Origin: Peribacillus acanthi
GTDB taxonomy: Bacteria; Bacillota; Bacilli; Bacillales; DSM-1321
Direction of reading: 5' to 3'
Length of the DNA stretch: 64,000 nucleotides
Assembly: GCF_003073175.1 (NCBI RefSeq)
Contig: NZ_QBBX01000003.1
Coordinates: 29,251-93,250, forward strand
The translations under genes and the position numbers were made by a program. Shown piece after piece: positions 8,280 through 16,897 of this stretch (positions within the stretch are counted from its first letter, which is position 1; each line of letters starts with the position of its first letter). A model generated the notes under the pieces. It did not search any database. It saw only the letters and a list, made by a program, of their open reading frames with translations, and was not told the DNA's origin.

Positions 8280-10043
8280 TTGAGTAAAGGTAAAATCATC
8301 GTAGTTGGTGGTGGTCTAGCTGGCCTAATGGCAACCATTAAAGCTGCGGAAGCTGGACAACCAGTAGATCTATTCTCTCTTGTACCTGTTAAGCGCTCAC
8401 ACTCTGTATGTGCACAAGGTGGGATTAACGGTGCGGTTAATACAAAGGGTGAAGGAGATTCGCCTTGGGAACACTTTGACGATTCAGTATATGGTGGAGA
8501 TTTCTTAGCAAATCAACCACCAGTAAAAGCAATGTGTGAAGCTGCACCTGCAATTATCCATATGCTTGACCGTATGGGGGTAATGTTCAACCGTACACCT
8601 GAAGGTTTATTAGATTTCCGTCGCTTTGGTGGAACACAGCATCACCGTACAGCATTCGCGGGTGCTACTACAGGACAACAATTGTTGTATGCTTTAGATG
8701 AGCAAGTTCGTCGTTACGAAGTTAGCGGTCTTGTAACGAAATACGAAGGCTGGGAGTTCTTAGGTGCGGTTCTTGATGACGCAGGAGTATGTCGCGGAAT
8801 CACTGCACAAAACCTATCATCCATGGAAATCAAGGCTTTCCCTGGTGACGCTGTAATTATGGCGACTGGTGGTCCTGGAATTATCTTCGGTAAGTCTACA
8901 AACTCAGTTATTAACACTGGTTCAGCGGCTTCAATCGTATTCCAACAAGGTGCATATTATGCAAACGGTGAATTCATTCAAATCCATCCAACTGCTATAC
9001 CAGGAGACGATAAGCTTCGTTTAATGAGTGAATCGGCTCGTGGTGAGGGTGGACGTGTATGGACATATAAAGATGGTAAGCCTTGGTATTTCTTGGAAGA
9101 AAAATATCCTGCTTATGGAAACCTTGTACCTCGTGATATCGCAACACGTGAAATCTTCGATGTGTGCGTTAACCAAAAGCTTGGTATCAATGGTGAAAAC
9201 ATGGTATACCTTGATCTTTCTCATAAAGATCCTAAAGAGCTTGATATCAAACTTGGTGGTATCATTGAAATCTATGAAAAGTTCATGGGTGATGATCCAC
9301 GTAAAGTTCCAATGAAAATTTTCCCTGCTGTCCATTATTCAATGGGTGGACTATGGGTTGATTATGATCAAATGACGAATATCCCTGGATTATTTGCTGC
9401 GGGTGAATGTGATTATTCACAGCATGGTGCAAACCGTTTAGGAGCTAACTCCTTACTTTCTGCAATTTTTGGCGGAATGGTTGCAGGACCAAACGCAACG
9501 AAATATATCAAAGGTTTAGAGAAGTCAGTTGACTCCCTTTCTTCTGATATTTTCGATAAGCATGTTCAAGAAGAACAAGCTAAATGGGACCGTATCATGT
9601 CATTAAATGGTACAGAAAATGCTTATATCATTCATAAAGAGCTTGGAGAATGGATGACAGATAACGTAACGGTTGTTCGTCACAACGACAAGCTAAAACA
9701 AACAGATGAGAAAATTCAAGAGCTTATTGAGCGTTGGGAAAATATCAACATCAATGATACTGCAAAATGGAGTAACCAAGGTGCTTCATTTACACGTCAG
9801 CTAATGAACATGCTTCAATTGGCACGTGTTATCACATTAGGTGCTTTGAACCGTGATGAAAGCCGTGGAGCTCACTACAAGCCAGAATTCCCAGAACGTA
9901 ACGATGAAGAATTCATGAAAACGACTATGGCGAAATTCACAGGTCTGAAATCCGCTCCTGCATTCCATTATGAGGATATTGATGTATCGTTAATTCCACC
10001 TCGTAAGCGTGACTATACGAAAAAGAAAGCGGGGGAGAACTAA
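8280..10043 (+). CDS. sdhA: Succinate dehydrogenase flavoprotein subunit
   Basis: A 587-residue flavoprotein that oxidises succinate to fumarate in the citric acid cycle and respiratory chain. The N-terminal dinucleotide fold is IIVVGGGLAGLMATIKAAEAG. The covalent-FAD histidine region HSVCAQGGING is present, followed by the substrate-site motif HPTAIPGDDKL with GEGGRVW, and HYSMGGLWVD. The start is a TTG at 8280, supported by AAAAAGGGAG nine bases upstream and by the family length (B. subtilis 586). sdhB begins three bases after its stop. Confidence 0.97.
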   Translation: MSKGKIIVVGGGLAGLMATIKAAEAGQPVDLFSLVPVKRSHSVCAQGGINGAVNTKGEGDSPWEHFDDSVYGGDFLANQPPVKAMCEAAPAIIHMLDRMGVMFNRTPEGLLDFRRFGGTQHHRTAFAGATTGQQLLYALDEQVRRYEVSGLVTKYEGWEFLGAVLDDAGVCRGITAQNLSSMEIKAFPGDAVIMATGGPGIIFGKSTNSVINTGSAASIVFQQGAYYANGEFIQIHPTAIPGDDKLRLMSESARGEGGRVWTYKDGKPWYFLEEKYPAYGNLVPRDIATREIFDVCVNQKLGINGENMVYLDLSHKDPKELDIKLGGIIEIYEKFMGDDPRKVPMKIFPAVHYSMGGLWVDYDQMTNIPGLFAAGECDYSQHGANRLGANSLLSAIFGGMVAGPNATKYIKGLEKSVDSLSSDIFDKHVQEEQAKWDRIMSLNGTENAYIIHKELGEWMTDNVTVVRHNDKLKQTDEKIQELIERWENININDTAKWSNQGASFTRQLMNMLQLARVITLGALNRDESRGAHYKPEFPERNDEEFMKTTMAKFTGLKSAPAFHYEDIDVSLIPPRKRDYTKKKAGEN

Positions 10044-10046
10044 ATC

Positions 10047-10808
10047 ATGGCTGAGCACAAAACAGTTCGTTTTATCATTTCTCGTCAAGATACACCAGAA
10101 TCTGCCCCTTATACTGAAGAATTTGAAATTCCATACCGCCCTAATATGAATGTTATTTCGGCGCTGATGGAGCTTCGCCGTAATCCTGTAAACGTTAAAG
10201 GGGAAACTACTACACCTATTACTTGGGACATGAACTGTCTTGAAGAGGTTTGTGGGGCTTGTTCTATGGTGATCAATGGAAAGCCACGACAATCTTGTAC
10301 GGCTTTGGTGGATCAACTTGAGCAACCAATCCGTCTTGAGCCAATGCGTACTTTCCCAGTAGTTCGTGACCTTCAAGTTGACCGTAGTAGAATGTTTGAT
10401 TCGTTGAAAAAGGTTAAGGCATGGATCCCGATTGATGGAACTTATGATCTTGGTCCAGGACCACGTATGCCAGAACGAAAGCGCCAATGGGCATATGAAC
10501 TTTCTAAGTGTATGACTTGTGGTGTATGTTTGGAAGCTTGTCCGAACGTTAACAGTGGGTCTAACTTCATCGGTCCCGCTCCACTTTCACAAGTTCGTCT
10601 TTTCAACGCGCATCCTACTGGTGAAATGAACAAACCAGAAAGATTAAACGCAATCATGGGTGATGGTGGACTTGCTAACTGTGGTAACTCACAGAACTGC
10701 GTACAATCATGTCCGAAAGGAATTCCTTTGACTACATCGATTGCTGCACTAAACCGCGACACTACAATCCAATCATTCAGAAACTTCTTCGGAAGCGACG
10801 AAGCATAA
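10047..10808 (+). CDS. sdhB: Succinate dehydrogenase iron-sulfur subunit
   Basis: A 253-residue subunit that relays electrons from FAD to the SdhC hemes. The N-terminal plant-type ferredoxin domain carries the [2Fe-2S] cysteines in CLEEVCGACSMVINGKPRQSC. The C-terminal domain has CMTCGVCLEACPNV and NCVQSCPKGIP for the [4Fe-4S] and [3Fe-4S] clusters. GGGGGAG inside the end of sdhA serves as its ribosome site. A strong terminator follows, so this is the last gene of the operon. Confidence 0.97.
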   Translation: MAEHKTVRFIISRQDTPESAPYTEEFEIPYRPNMNVISALMELRRNPVNVKGETTTPITWDMNCLEEVCGACSMVINGKPRQSCTALVDQLEQPIRLEPMRTFPVVRDLQVDRSRMFDSLKKVKAWIPIDGTYDLGPGPRMPERKRQWAYELSKCMTCGVCLEACPNVNSGSNFIGPAPLSQVRLFNAHPTGEMNKPERLNAIMGDGGLANCGNSQNCVQSCPKGIPLTTSIAALNRDTTIQSFRNFFGSDEA

Positions 10809-10814
10809 TAGAAA

Positions 10815-10861
10815 AGGGTGTCCCAAAAGGTATAAACTATTGGGACACCCTCTTTCTTTTT
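10815..10861 (+). terminator. Terminator of sdhCAB
   Basis: GGGTGTCCCA pairs with TGGGACACCC across a 14- to 16-base loop and is followed by a T-rich run. Confidence 0.85.
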
Positions 10862-10884
10862 TAGGATAGCATGTAATAATCGCC

Positions 10885-11032
10885 CATTGTTTACGTTCCA
10901 GGCGCTTCGTTTTCCACGGGGCTGACGCTTAGCCTCCCTTGCCGCCGTTGGCGTCTACGGGGTCTCAGCTGTCCAGCTGAGACCGCAGGAGACTTCGCGC
11001 CAGCCACTTCAATCAACTCAGAATGCTAAATT
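10885..11032. repeat. GC-rich interspersed palindromic repeat (about 150 bases)
   Basis: A non-coding stretch much richer in G+C than its surroundings. It contains a perfect inverted repeat at 10961-10984 (GGTCTCAGCTG, two bases, CAGCTGAGACC), a GCCGCC..GGCG element, and the block GCAGGAGACTTCGCGCCAGC followed by CACTTCAATCAAC. I recognise this as the type of dispersed palindromic repeat found in intergenic regions of many Bacillaceae (TTTCCNCGGGG ... GGGTCTCA ... GCAGGAGTCT). It has no open frame and lies between the sdhB and citR terminators. The recognition is from memory; copy number and boundaries would need a genome search. Confidence 0.6.
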
Positions 11033-11049
11033 CATTTTTTCACAAAATA

Positions 11050-11092
11050 AAAAAAGGCGACCCTCAGGTTGAATTTAATCAACCTTTTGAGT
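11050..11092 (-). terminator. Terminator of the LysR gene citR
   Basis: AGGTTGA and TCAACCT arms with a six-base loop, read on the minus strand. The run of A on the plus strand (TTTTTTT on the minus) follows after a short G+C patch. Convergent with the sdh terminator. Confidence 0.55.
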
Positions 11093-11102
11093 CAATCTCT
11101 AT

Positions 11103-11981
11103 TTAAAGTTTAAACTTAGAGATAAAATCAAAAAATTGCATTCCCTCTGTATGTTGATACTTTGTAACTAAGTAACTTTTGGCAATTGGTAACGGAAAAT
11201 CATGCATGTGAACTTCCATTAAGCGTCCTTCCATTAATTCTCTTCGAACTGTCGATTCTGGCAAGAATGACACACCTAGCCCCTCTTCAATAAACCTTTT
11301 AGTAACATGCACTTGGGAGACGATCATCGTTTGAAGATCGGAAAATTTAATCGACAATTTTTTAAGCAGGTCATCCCAATATTCTGGATGATTATGCGTC
11401 AAAATTCTATTTGAGGATAGAAGGAATTCAACATCAATAGGTGGGCTGGATTCAGGATCCATTCCATCATTTGCAGAAACTAATAGAACTGGATCATCAT
11501 AAAGAGGGGCGCAGGTGACGCTTTGATGAAAAACTTCCATTCTTGATAAACCACAATCCACCTCTCCCGATAGAACTGCTGAAAGAATACCTTTTGATTC
11601 TATAACTTGAATATCAAGCTTGATAGTTGGGTTTTCCTTTATATATTGTTGAAGAATATATGGCATAATGGAAGCAGCAATCAAGGGAGAAATAGCCAAA
11701 GTTAACTTTCTTTGCACTCCTTGCTTAAAAAGTTTTAAATCTTCTATGCTCTCCTCGAAATTTTCTAATAGAATATTAGCTTTTGGTAAGAACCTTCTAC
11801 CTTCCTCTGTTAATAATACATTTCTTCCATTTCGATCAAAGAGAGACACATCCAAATATTCTTCTAAAAGTTTTATATGTACTGTAACCGAAGGCTGAGA
11901 TATAAAAAGTTCTTCAGAGGCTTGCCTAAAATTCTCGTATTTTGCTGCGATGACAAATGTTCTTAGCCATTTTAAATCCAT
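11103..11981 (-). CDS. citR: LysR-type regulator of citrate synthase
   Basis: A 292-residue LysR-family regulator with an N-terminal winged helix-turn-helix (MDLKWLRTFVIAAKYENFRQ then SQPSVTVHIKLLEEYL) and a C-terminal effector-binding domain including LTHNHPEYWDDLLKKL and VTKRFIEEGLGVSFLP. Sequence and length match B. subtilis CitR (291 residues), which represses the divergent citA gene. Here too it is transcribed away from a citA-like gene, with about 106 bases between the two starts. In this window the pair is located between sdhB and ysmA, which differs from B. subtilis. Autorepression and control of citA are inferred from that family. Confidence 0.9.
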   Translation of the reverse strand: MDLKWLRTFVIAAKYENFRQASEELFISQPSVTVHIKLLEEYLDVSLFDRNGRNVLLTEEGRRFLPKANILLENFEESIEDLKLFKQGVQRKLTLAISPLIAASIMPYILQQYIKENPTIKLDIQVIESKGILSAVLSGEVDCGLSRMEVFHQSVTCAPLYDDPVLLVSANDGMDPESSPPIDVEFLLSSNRILTHNHPEYWDDLLKKLSIKFSDLQTMIVSQVHVTKRFIEEGLGVSFLPESTVRRELMEGRLMEVHMHDFPLPIAKSYLVTKYQHTEGMQFFDFISKFKL

Positions 11982-11994
11982 ATTCTCCTCCTCT

Positions 11995-12065
11995 GATTAA
12001 AAATATTAATTAAAAAATGAAAATATATTTAATTTTTATTAATGATTGTATCACGTACACTAGTA
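11995..12065. promoter_or_regulatory. Divergent citR/citA control region
   Basis: An AT-rich interval with imperfectly symmetric ATTAAT motifs (ATTAATTAAAAAAT near 12005, then ATTTAATTTTTATTAAT near 12028), the kind of dyad a LysR protein would bind. No promoter hexamers with good spacing are certain here. Confidence 0.4.
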
Positions 12066-12087
12066 GTATCAAAGGGGGATGGTCTAT

Positions 12088-13179
12088 ATGTTTCAAAAAG
12101 GTTTAAAGGGAGTCATTGCTGCAGAAACTTCGTTAAGCTATATCGATGGAGAACAAGGGTATCTCTTATATCGGGGAAGAGAAGCAAAAGAATTAGCTTT
12201 GAAATATAGTTTTGAAGCAGTAGCCTATTTTTTATGGAATGGTAGGTTTCCTTCCCGATATGAGGAAGATGTTATACAAAAACAAATGCAAAGAGCAAGA
12301 ATTTTACCAGAGTACGCGATACGACTAATAGAGTCTCTACCACTTAACATAGGAATTATGGAAACAGTAAGGACGGTACTATCTTCATTAGGAACAGAAG
12401 ATTATGACTGGAAACCATCTATGGATCAAGCCATCAAAATGGTGGCCATAATGCCAACTATAATTGCCTACCGCTATCGAGTGATGAATGGGTTACCCGT
12501 TGTGGCACCTAATGGGAATCTTAGTCATGTGGAAAATTTCTTATATATGCTTTATGGTGAACGTCCTTCGCAAGCGAATTTGAAAGCGTTGGAATCCTAT
12601 ATGGTTCTAACGATGGAACATGGTATGAATGCGTCCACTTTCACGGCGAGGGTCATTGCCTCAACGGAATCAGATATGGTTTCTGCCATTGTGGGTGCAC
12701 TTGGGGCTATGAAGGGCCCGTTACATGGCGGCGCACCTACTGGTATCATTAAGATGTTAGATGAAATAAAAGAGAAACCTTTTGCTGAAAAATGGATCCG
12801 TGAAAAGCTGGAAAATCAAGAAAAAATTATGGGGTTTGGACATAGGATATACAGGTCACGAGATCCGCGGGCAGTGGCATTGCAACAAGTAGTAAGTTCC
12901 ATACAAGGAAATAATCATTGGCTAGACTTGGCTAGTCATGTGGAGAAAACTGCGATACATCTATTAGAGGAATATAAGCCAGGAAGAAGGCTCTATACGA
13001 ACGTTGAATTCTATGCAGCGGCAGTTATGAAATCGATTCAAATGCATCCTGACCTATTTACTCCTACGTTTTCTGCAAGTCGAACGGTTGGCTGGACGGC
13101 GCATGTATTAGAGCAGGCAGAGGACAATACGATTTTCCGTCCTGAAGCACGATACAAGGGTCCCATATTAGCTGAATAA
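12088..13179 (+). CDS. citA: Citrate synthase (CitA type)
   Basis: A 363-residue citrate synthase that condenses oxaloacetate with acetyl-CoA. It shows the family blocks EHGMNASTFTARV, KGPLHGGAPTG (active-site His), MGFGHRIYRSRDPRA (oxaloacetate-binding His and Arg) and PTFSASRTVGWTAHVLEQAE, with NVEFYAAAVM before the last. It resembles B. subtilis CitA, the minor isozyme, over its length, including the N-terminal GLKGVIAAETSLSYIDG. I chose the ATG at 12088 because AAAGGGGGA ends eight bases before it; the in-frame ATG at 12079 lies against that site. A methylcitrate synthase activity cannot be excluded from sequence alone, but the divergent citR favours citA. Confidence 0.88.
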   Translation: MFQKGLKGVIAAETSLSYIDGEQGYLLYRGREAKELALKYSFEAVAYFLWNGRFPSRYEEDVIQKQMQRARILPEYAIRLIESLPLNIGIMETVRTVLSSLGTEDYDWKPSMDQAIKMVAIMPTIIAYRYRVMNGLPVVAPNGNLSHVENFLYMLYGERPSQANLKALESYMVLTMEHGMNASTFTARVIASTESDMVSAIVGALGAMKGPLHGGAPTGIIKMLDEIKEKPFAEKWIREKLENQEKIMGFGHRIYRSRDPRAVALQQVVSSIQGNNHWLDLASHVEKTAIHLLEEYKPGRRLYTNVEFYAAAVMKSIQMHPDLFTPTFSASRTVGWTAHVLEQAEDNTIFRPEARYKGPILAE

Positions 13180-13191
13180 TAGAAAGTAATG

Positions 13192-13233
13192 GATGGATTA
13201 AGTATTGGAATACTTGGTCCATCTATTTTTATT
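13192..13233 (+). terminator. Terminator of citA
   Basis: Nested arms GATGGA/TCCATC and AAGTATT/AATACTT form a hairpin followed by ATTTTTATTTT. Confidence 0.8.
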
Positions 13234-13288
13234 TTATGAGTTAATAGTCCTAATTACGTAAAAACATCCCAGTAAATAAGTCTAGTTT

Positions 13289-13302
13289 TTAAAGCGTTTA
13301 CA
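13289..13302 (+). promoter_or_regulatory. Possible CcpA (cre) site upstream of the secreted nuclease
   Basis: TTAAAGCGTTTACA fits the cre consensus TGNAANCGNWNNCA with a single mismatch (G to T). It lies about 125 bases before the nuclease start. Carbon control is suggested only. Confidence 0.35.
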
Positions 13303-13425
13303 GAAATAACCCCATAAATTTACAAAGAGTTTACGAATTAATGTTATAGTTATTCCGAATTTTGTAATAAATTGTTGTAAATTGTATTTCCCAGGAAACC
13401 AAACACAAAAAGGAGGAAACTATTA

Positions 13426-15699
13426 ATGAATTTTATTAAGAGGAGATTCATGGTTTTAACTGCTTCATTCGTGCTTTTACTTACCACTTTATTGCCTTAT
13501 TCAATCCATACTGTGAATGCTGATGAGACCATGAGTGTGAAGGAAGCAATAGCATTAGGCAGTGGTATTGCTACAGTGGAAGGATATATCATTGGACATG
13601 CAGTGACAACAGGGTCATATAATTATTCAGCACCCTTTTCGAATGATTATAACTTTATCATTGCTGATGATCCCACTGAGACAGATAAGACCAAAATGAT
13701 GCCTGTTCAGCTACCTTCGTCATTAAGGGCAGAATTTGGTTTACAAACGAATCCAGACATTATTGGAGAAAGTGTTCAAGTGACTGCATCAATCGTGAAT
13801 TACTTCTCTGTTCTTGGTTTAAAGGATACTACAGCCATCCATTTTACGAATGATGCTGGAACTCCATCTGAGCCTCCGGCAACTGAAGGTCCAAAAATCT
13901 TTGAACTGCAAGGAGAAAGCCATACGTCACCTTATCAAGGAAAGACGGTTGAGGGAGTAAAAGGAATTGTTACACACGTAGTTGATAGCAATAATTTCTT
14001 CATCCAAGATCAACATGGTGATGGAAAACAAGAGACTTCTGATGCGATTATGGTCTACAAAAAAGCCCATGGAGTACAAAAAGGCGATGTTGTCTTTGTT
14101 GATGGTTCCGTAAAAGAGTGGGTATTGGACGGATATCCAGAGAAATTGGAAACGGATTTGCCGATGACTGAAATCAATGCTACTTCAGTATCCGTTGTCT
14201 TAAAGAGTCAACCATTACCTCTACCTGTAATTTTAGGTAAGGACCGTTTAATCCCTAGCCAAGTAATTGACAACGATTCTTTTTCTATTTTTGATGTAAA
14301 CGAAGATGCAATTGATTTTTATGAAAGCCTAGAGGGAATGGTGGTAGGGCTAGAGAGTCCTTCCATTGTAGGACCTCAAAAATATGGAGAAGTACCAGTA
14401 GTTGTTTCAAGAGATGAAAATAAACTCTATACAAATTTAGGTGCTCCTTTGCTAACTGAGAATAATTCCAACCCTGAAAGAATTCATTTATTAATCAATA
14501 AAGATTTTGTGGCAAAGACAGGAGACCGATTTGACGGAATCGTCAAAGGTGTTATGAGTTATTCATTCAGTAATTACAAACTTTTAGTTGATACAACTAG
14601 CATGCCTTCACTTACTGTAAAAGACATTGAAAAAGATAGATTAAATTTTGAAAAAATTGATAGTAAATTAACTATCGCATCATACAATGTGGAAAACTTT
14701 TCTGCAAAAACTCCAGATGAGAAAGTGGAGAAAATTGCAAATTCATTGATTAATGAATTAAAGTCTCCTGATATCATTGGGTTAATTGAAGTGCAAGATA
14801 GCAATGGTGAAACAGACGATGGATTGACAGATGCTACACAAAGTTTTGAGAAGTTAGTAAATAAAGTTAGCGAGCTAGGTGGACCTGTTTATGCATTTAC
14901 CGATATTGCGCCTGAAGATAAGCGTGACGGTGGTGCACCTGGTGGGAATATAAGGGTTGGGTATTTGTATAATCCTGAACGTGTAAGTTTAAAAGAAGCG
15001 TCGAAGGGTACTGCAAATGAGGCGGTCAAATATGAAAATGGTAGTCTTACCCTAAATCCAGGACGAATCGACCCTCAAAATCCTTTGTTCGAGGATACAA
15101 GAAAATCATTAGCAGCAGAATTTGAATTCCAAGGTGAGGACGTTATCGTCATTACGAATCATTTGAATTCTAAAGGTGGGGATTTACCGTTGTTTGGTAA
15201 AGTTCAACCACCTATACTAGGGAGCGAAGAAAAAAGAATCGAGCTTGCTAAAGTTATCAATGGATTTGTAGATTCCATTATTTCACAAGACCCAAAAGCA
15301 AACGTAGTGGTTTTAGGAGATCAGAATGATTTTGAATTTACTACGGCCTTAAAAACACTGGAAGGCGATGTTTTGCAAAACCTAATATACAAACTACCTG
15401 TACAAGAGCGATATACGTATAACTATCAAGGAAATGCACAAGCCTTGGATCATATGCTGGTCTCAAAGAATTTATATGAGAAAACGGAATTCGAGATATT
15501 AAATATCAATTCTCCTTTTATGAATATTCACGGGCGTGCGAGCGATCATGATCCATTGATTGCTCAGTTGGATCTGACGAACACACATGCAGTAAAGAAT
15601 TGCCCAGATCAAGCTTCTAATAATGGAAAACATAAAGGACATGATAAGAAACCAAAAGATCCAAAAGGGAAGGCTTGTGGTCATCCGAAAGCTTCATAA
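13426..15699 (+). CDS. Secreted multidomain endonuclease/exonuclease/phosphatase-family nuclease
   Basis: A 757-residue exported protein. An N-terminal signal peptide (basic MNFIKRRF, hydrophobic core, likely cleavage after VNA near residue 32) is followed by a DUF6359-like domain of about 100 residues. Next comes an OB-fold-like region (GIVTHVVDSNNFFIQDQHGDG). From about residue 410 an EEP nuclease domain carries SYNVENF, IGLIEVQD, NHLNSKG, GDQNDFE and ASDHDPL, which are the metal-binding and catalytic blocks. The tail is rich in lysine and glycine and ends with two cysteines. It resembles the extracellular sugar-non-specific nucleases of Bacillus (YhcR group) and probably degrades external DNA or RNA for phosphate and nucleosides. 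The ATG is preceded by AAAGGAGGAAAC. There is no LPXTG sorting signal. Confidence 0.85.
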   Translation: MNFIKRRFMVLTASFVLLLTTLLPYSIHTVNADETMSVKEAIALGSGIATVEGYIIGHAVTTGSYNYSAPFSNDYNFIIADDPTETDKTKMMPVQLPSSLRAEFGLQTNPDIIGESVQVTASIVNYFSVLGLKDTTAIHFTNDAGTPSEPPATEGPKIFELQGESHTSPYQGKTVEGVKGIVTHVVDSNNFFIQDQHGDGKQETSDAIMVYKKAHGVQKGDVVFVDGSVKEWVLDGYPEKLETDLPMTEINATSVSVVLKSQPLPLPVILGKDRLIPSQVIDNDSFSIFDVNEDAIDFYESLEGMVVGLESPSIVGPQKYGEVPVVVSRDENKLYTNLGAPLLTENNSNPERIHLLINKDFVAKTGDRFDGIVKGVMSYSFSNYKLLVDTTSMPSLTVKDIEKDRLNFEKIDSKLTIASYNVENFSAKTPDEKVEKIANSLINELKSPDIIGLIEVQDSNGETDDGLTDATQSFEKLVNKVSELGGPVYAFTDIAPEDKRDGGAPGGNIRVGYLYNPERVSLKEASKGTANEAVKYENGSLTLNPGRIDPQNPLFEDTRKSLAAEFEFQGEDVIVITNHLNSKGGDLPLFGKVQPPILGSEEKRIELAKVINGFVDSIISQDPKANVVVLGDQNDFEFTTALKTLEGDVLQNLIYKLPVQERYTYNYQGNAQALDHMLVSKNLYEKTEFEILNINSPFMNIHGRASDHDPLIAQLDLTNTHAVKNCPDQASNNGKHKGHDKKPKDPKGKACGHPKAS

Positions 15700-15705
15700 G
15701 TTATC

Positions 15706-15741
15706 TAAAAAGAGCATGGCTTTGAGCCATGCTCTTTTTAA
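15706..15741 (+). terminator. Terminator of the secreted nuclease gene
   Basis: AAAAAGAGCATGGCT and AGCCATGCTCTTTTT arms with a three-base loop, ending in a T-run. Nearly perfect and probably bidirectional in form. Confidence 0.92.
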
Positions 15742-15784
15742 ATACTAAATGATCATATCATAATACTTTTCATAATGTTCTAAA

Positions 15785-15815
15785 TATAATAAAATTGAAT
15801 GAATAACCATTCATT
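15785..15815 (+). promoter_or_regulatory. ysmA promoter with overlapping FadR-type operator
   Basis: A TATAAT -10 lies at 15785-15790. Directly after it, at 15796-15815, is TGAATGAATAACCATTCATT, a near-perfect dyad (AATGAAT / ATTCATT). It matches the operator of the B. subtilis fatty-acid degradation repressor FadR (TGAATGANTANNCATTCA). Its place just downstream of the -10 would suit repression. Binding is inferred from the motif. Confidence 0.65.
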
Positions 15816-15832
15816 AAATAGGAGGAAACAAG

Positions 15833-16303
15833 ATGAGTCGAATATCATATATTGAAAATCTAAGGGAGTGGGAAGGTACGTTTTCTTTTTTCTACCCAAT
15901 AAAAGTACGGTTTTCCGAAACAGATATGTTTGGGCATTTAAATAATACTGTCCCATTTACATATTATGAGATGGCGAGAATCGAATTTTTCAAAGCCCTT
16001 GGTTTTATGCAGGACTGGGTAAAGCCAAATAATGAAACAATTCCTGTAGTCGCAGATCTTCAATGTGACTTTCTTCAGCAAGTATTTTTTGATGAGAACT
16101 TACAAATCTATGTCAAGGCTAACCAGGTAGGAAATTCTTCTGTTGATGTCCACTACATGGGGAAACGAGAAAATGGACAGATTTGCTTTACCGGAAGAGG
16201 ATCGATGGTACAAATCTCAAAATTAACTGGAAAGTCCGTTGCATGGACAGAAGAAATGAAAGAATTGCTTCTCAAAAGCGGGCCAAATCAGCTTTGTAAA
16301 TAA
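15833..16303 (+). CDS. ysmA: Hotdog-fold acyl-CoA thioesterase YsmA
   Basis: A 156-residue 4HBT/YbgC-type protein. The catalytic Asp motif is FSETDMFGHLNNTVPFTYYE, as in 4-hydroxybenzoyl-CoA thioesterases. Position next to gerE matches ysmA of B. subtilis. It probably hydrolyses an acyl-CoA thioester; the chain length is not readable from sequence. A FadR-type operator overlaps its promoter, which links it to fatty-acid breakdown. AGGAGG lies about eight bases before the ATG. Confidence 0.88.
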   Translation: MSRISYIENLREWEGTFSFFYPIKVRFSETDMFGHLNNTVPFTYYEMARIEFFKALGFMQDWVKPNNETIPVVADLQCDFLQQVFFDENLQIYVKANQVGNSSVDVHYMGKRENGQICFTGRGSMVQISKLTGKSVAWTEEMKELLLKSGPNQLCK

Positions 16304-16327
16304 TTAAGTCATCTATCATGGAAAATA

Positions 16328-16358
16328 GTCACTTCCTTCTCCTCTTTCACATACTATA
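16328..16358 (+). promoter_or_regulatory. Sigma-K promoter of gerE
   Basis: A -35 with core AC at 16331-16332 (in GTCAC) and a -10 of CATACTATA at 16350-16358 fit the sigma-K pattern (AC, about 17 bases, CATAnnnTA). gerE is a known mother-cell sigma-K gene. Confidence 0.6.
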
Positions 16359-16421
16359 TGATGACTAAATTTATACCCATTCCTAGGTTACAGCTGGTGA
16401 AGGCAAGGAGGGTTACAATAC

Positions 16422-16646
16422 TTGAAGGAGAACGAATTCACTCATAAGCCATTACTCACCAAAAGAGAAAAAGAAGTGTTCGAGCTGTTGGTGCAGGATA
16501 AGACTACAAAAGAAATTGCAGGAGAATTATTCATTAGTGAAAAGACAGTACGGAACCATATCTCGAACGCAATGCAAAAGCTTGGAGTTAAAGGACGTTC
16601 ACAAGCAGTAGTAGAGCTCCTTCGGATGGGAGAGCTTCATTTGTAA
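16422..16646 (+). CDS. gerE: Late mother-cell transcription factor GerE
   Basis: A 74-residue protein that is almost entirely a LuxR/FixJ-type helix-turn-helix: LTKREKEVFELLVQDKTTKE, then ELFISEKTVRNHISNAMQKLGVKGRSQAVVELLRMGEL. GerE controls late spore coat genes with sigma-K in the mother cell. The length equals B. subtilis GerE. The TTG at 16422 is used because AAGGAGGG lies about ten bases before it. A sigma-K promoter motif and a terminator flank it as a single-gene unit. Confidence 0.95.
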   Translation: MKENEFTHKPLLTKREKEVFELLVQDKTTKEIAGELFISEKTVRNHISNAMQKLGVKGRSQAVVELLRMGELHL

Positions 16647-16721
16647 GTGAAGGTAAAGGGATAGGCTTATGTCTATTTCGTGTAAGCAGTGATACATGCT
16701 TAGAAAGCAGTTAGATGAAAC

Positions 16722-16760
16722 GGCAGAAAAGGAAACGCTTTCCTACTGCTGCTTTTTCTA
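16722..16760 (+). terminator. Terminator after gerE
   Basis: CAG..AGGAAA and TTTCCT..CTG arms with a CGC loop are followed by GCTTTTTC. Confidence 0.65.
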
Positions 16761-16828
16761 GCTGCTTATTTTCATTATGAATTACGGGATTTCCTCATAA
16801 AACTCCATTGTAATAAAAGTGACATGTA

Positions 16829-16857
16829 TTACACCTTGAAATTTAAACAGATATAAG
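16829..16857 (+). promoter_or_regulatory. Probable promoter of the ysmB-racE unit
   Basis: TTACAC and TATAAG with a 17-base spacer lie about 40 bases before the MarR gene. Confidence 0.4.
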
Positions 16858-16897
16858 TGAAAATAATACATATGTAAGTAGACAGGGAGTTGTATTA

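Noticed and set aside
9990-10487. 165-codon antisense reading frame over the sdhA-sdhB junction
   Set aside because: It is wholly antisense to two certain genes, with no ribosome site and a composition typical of a shadow frame.
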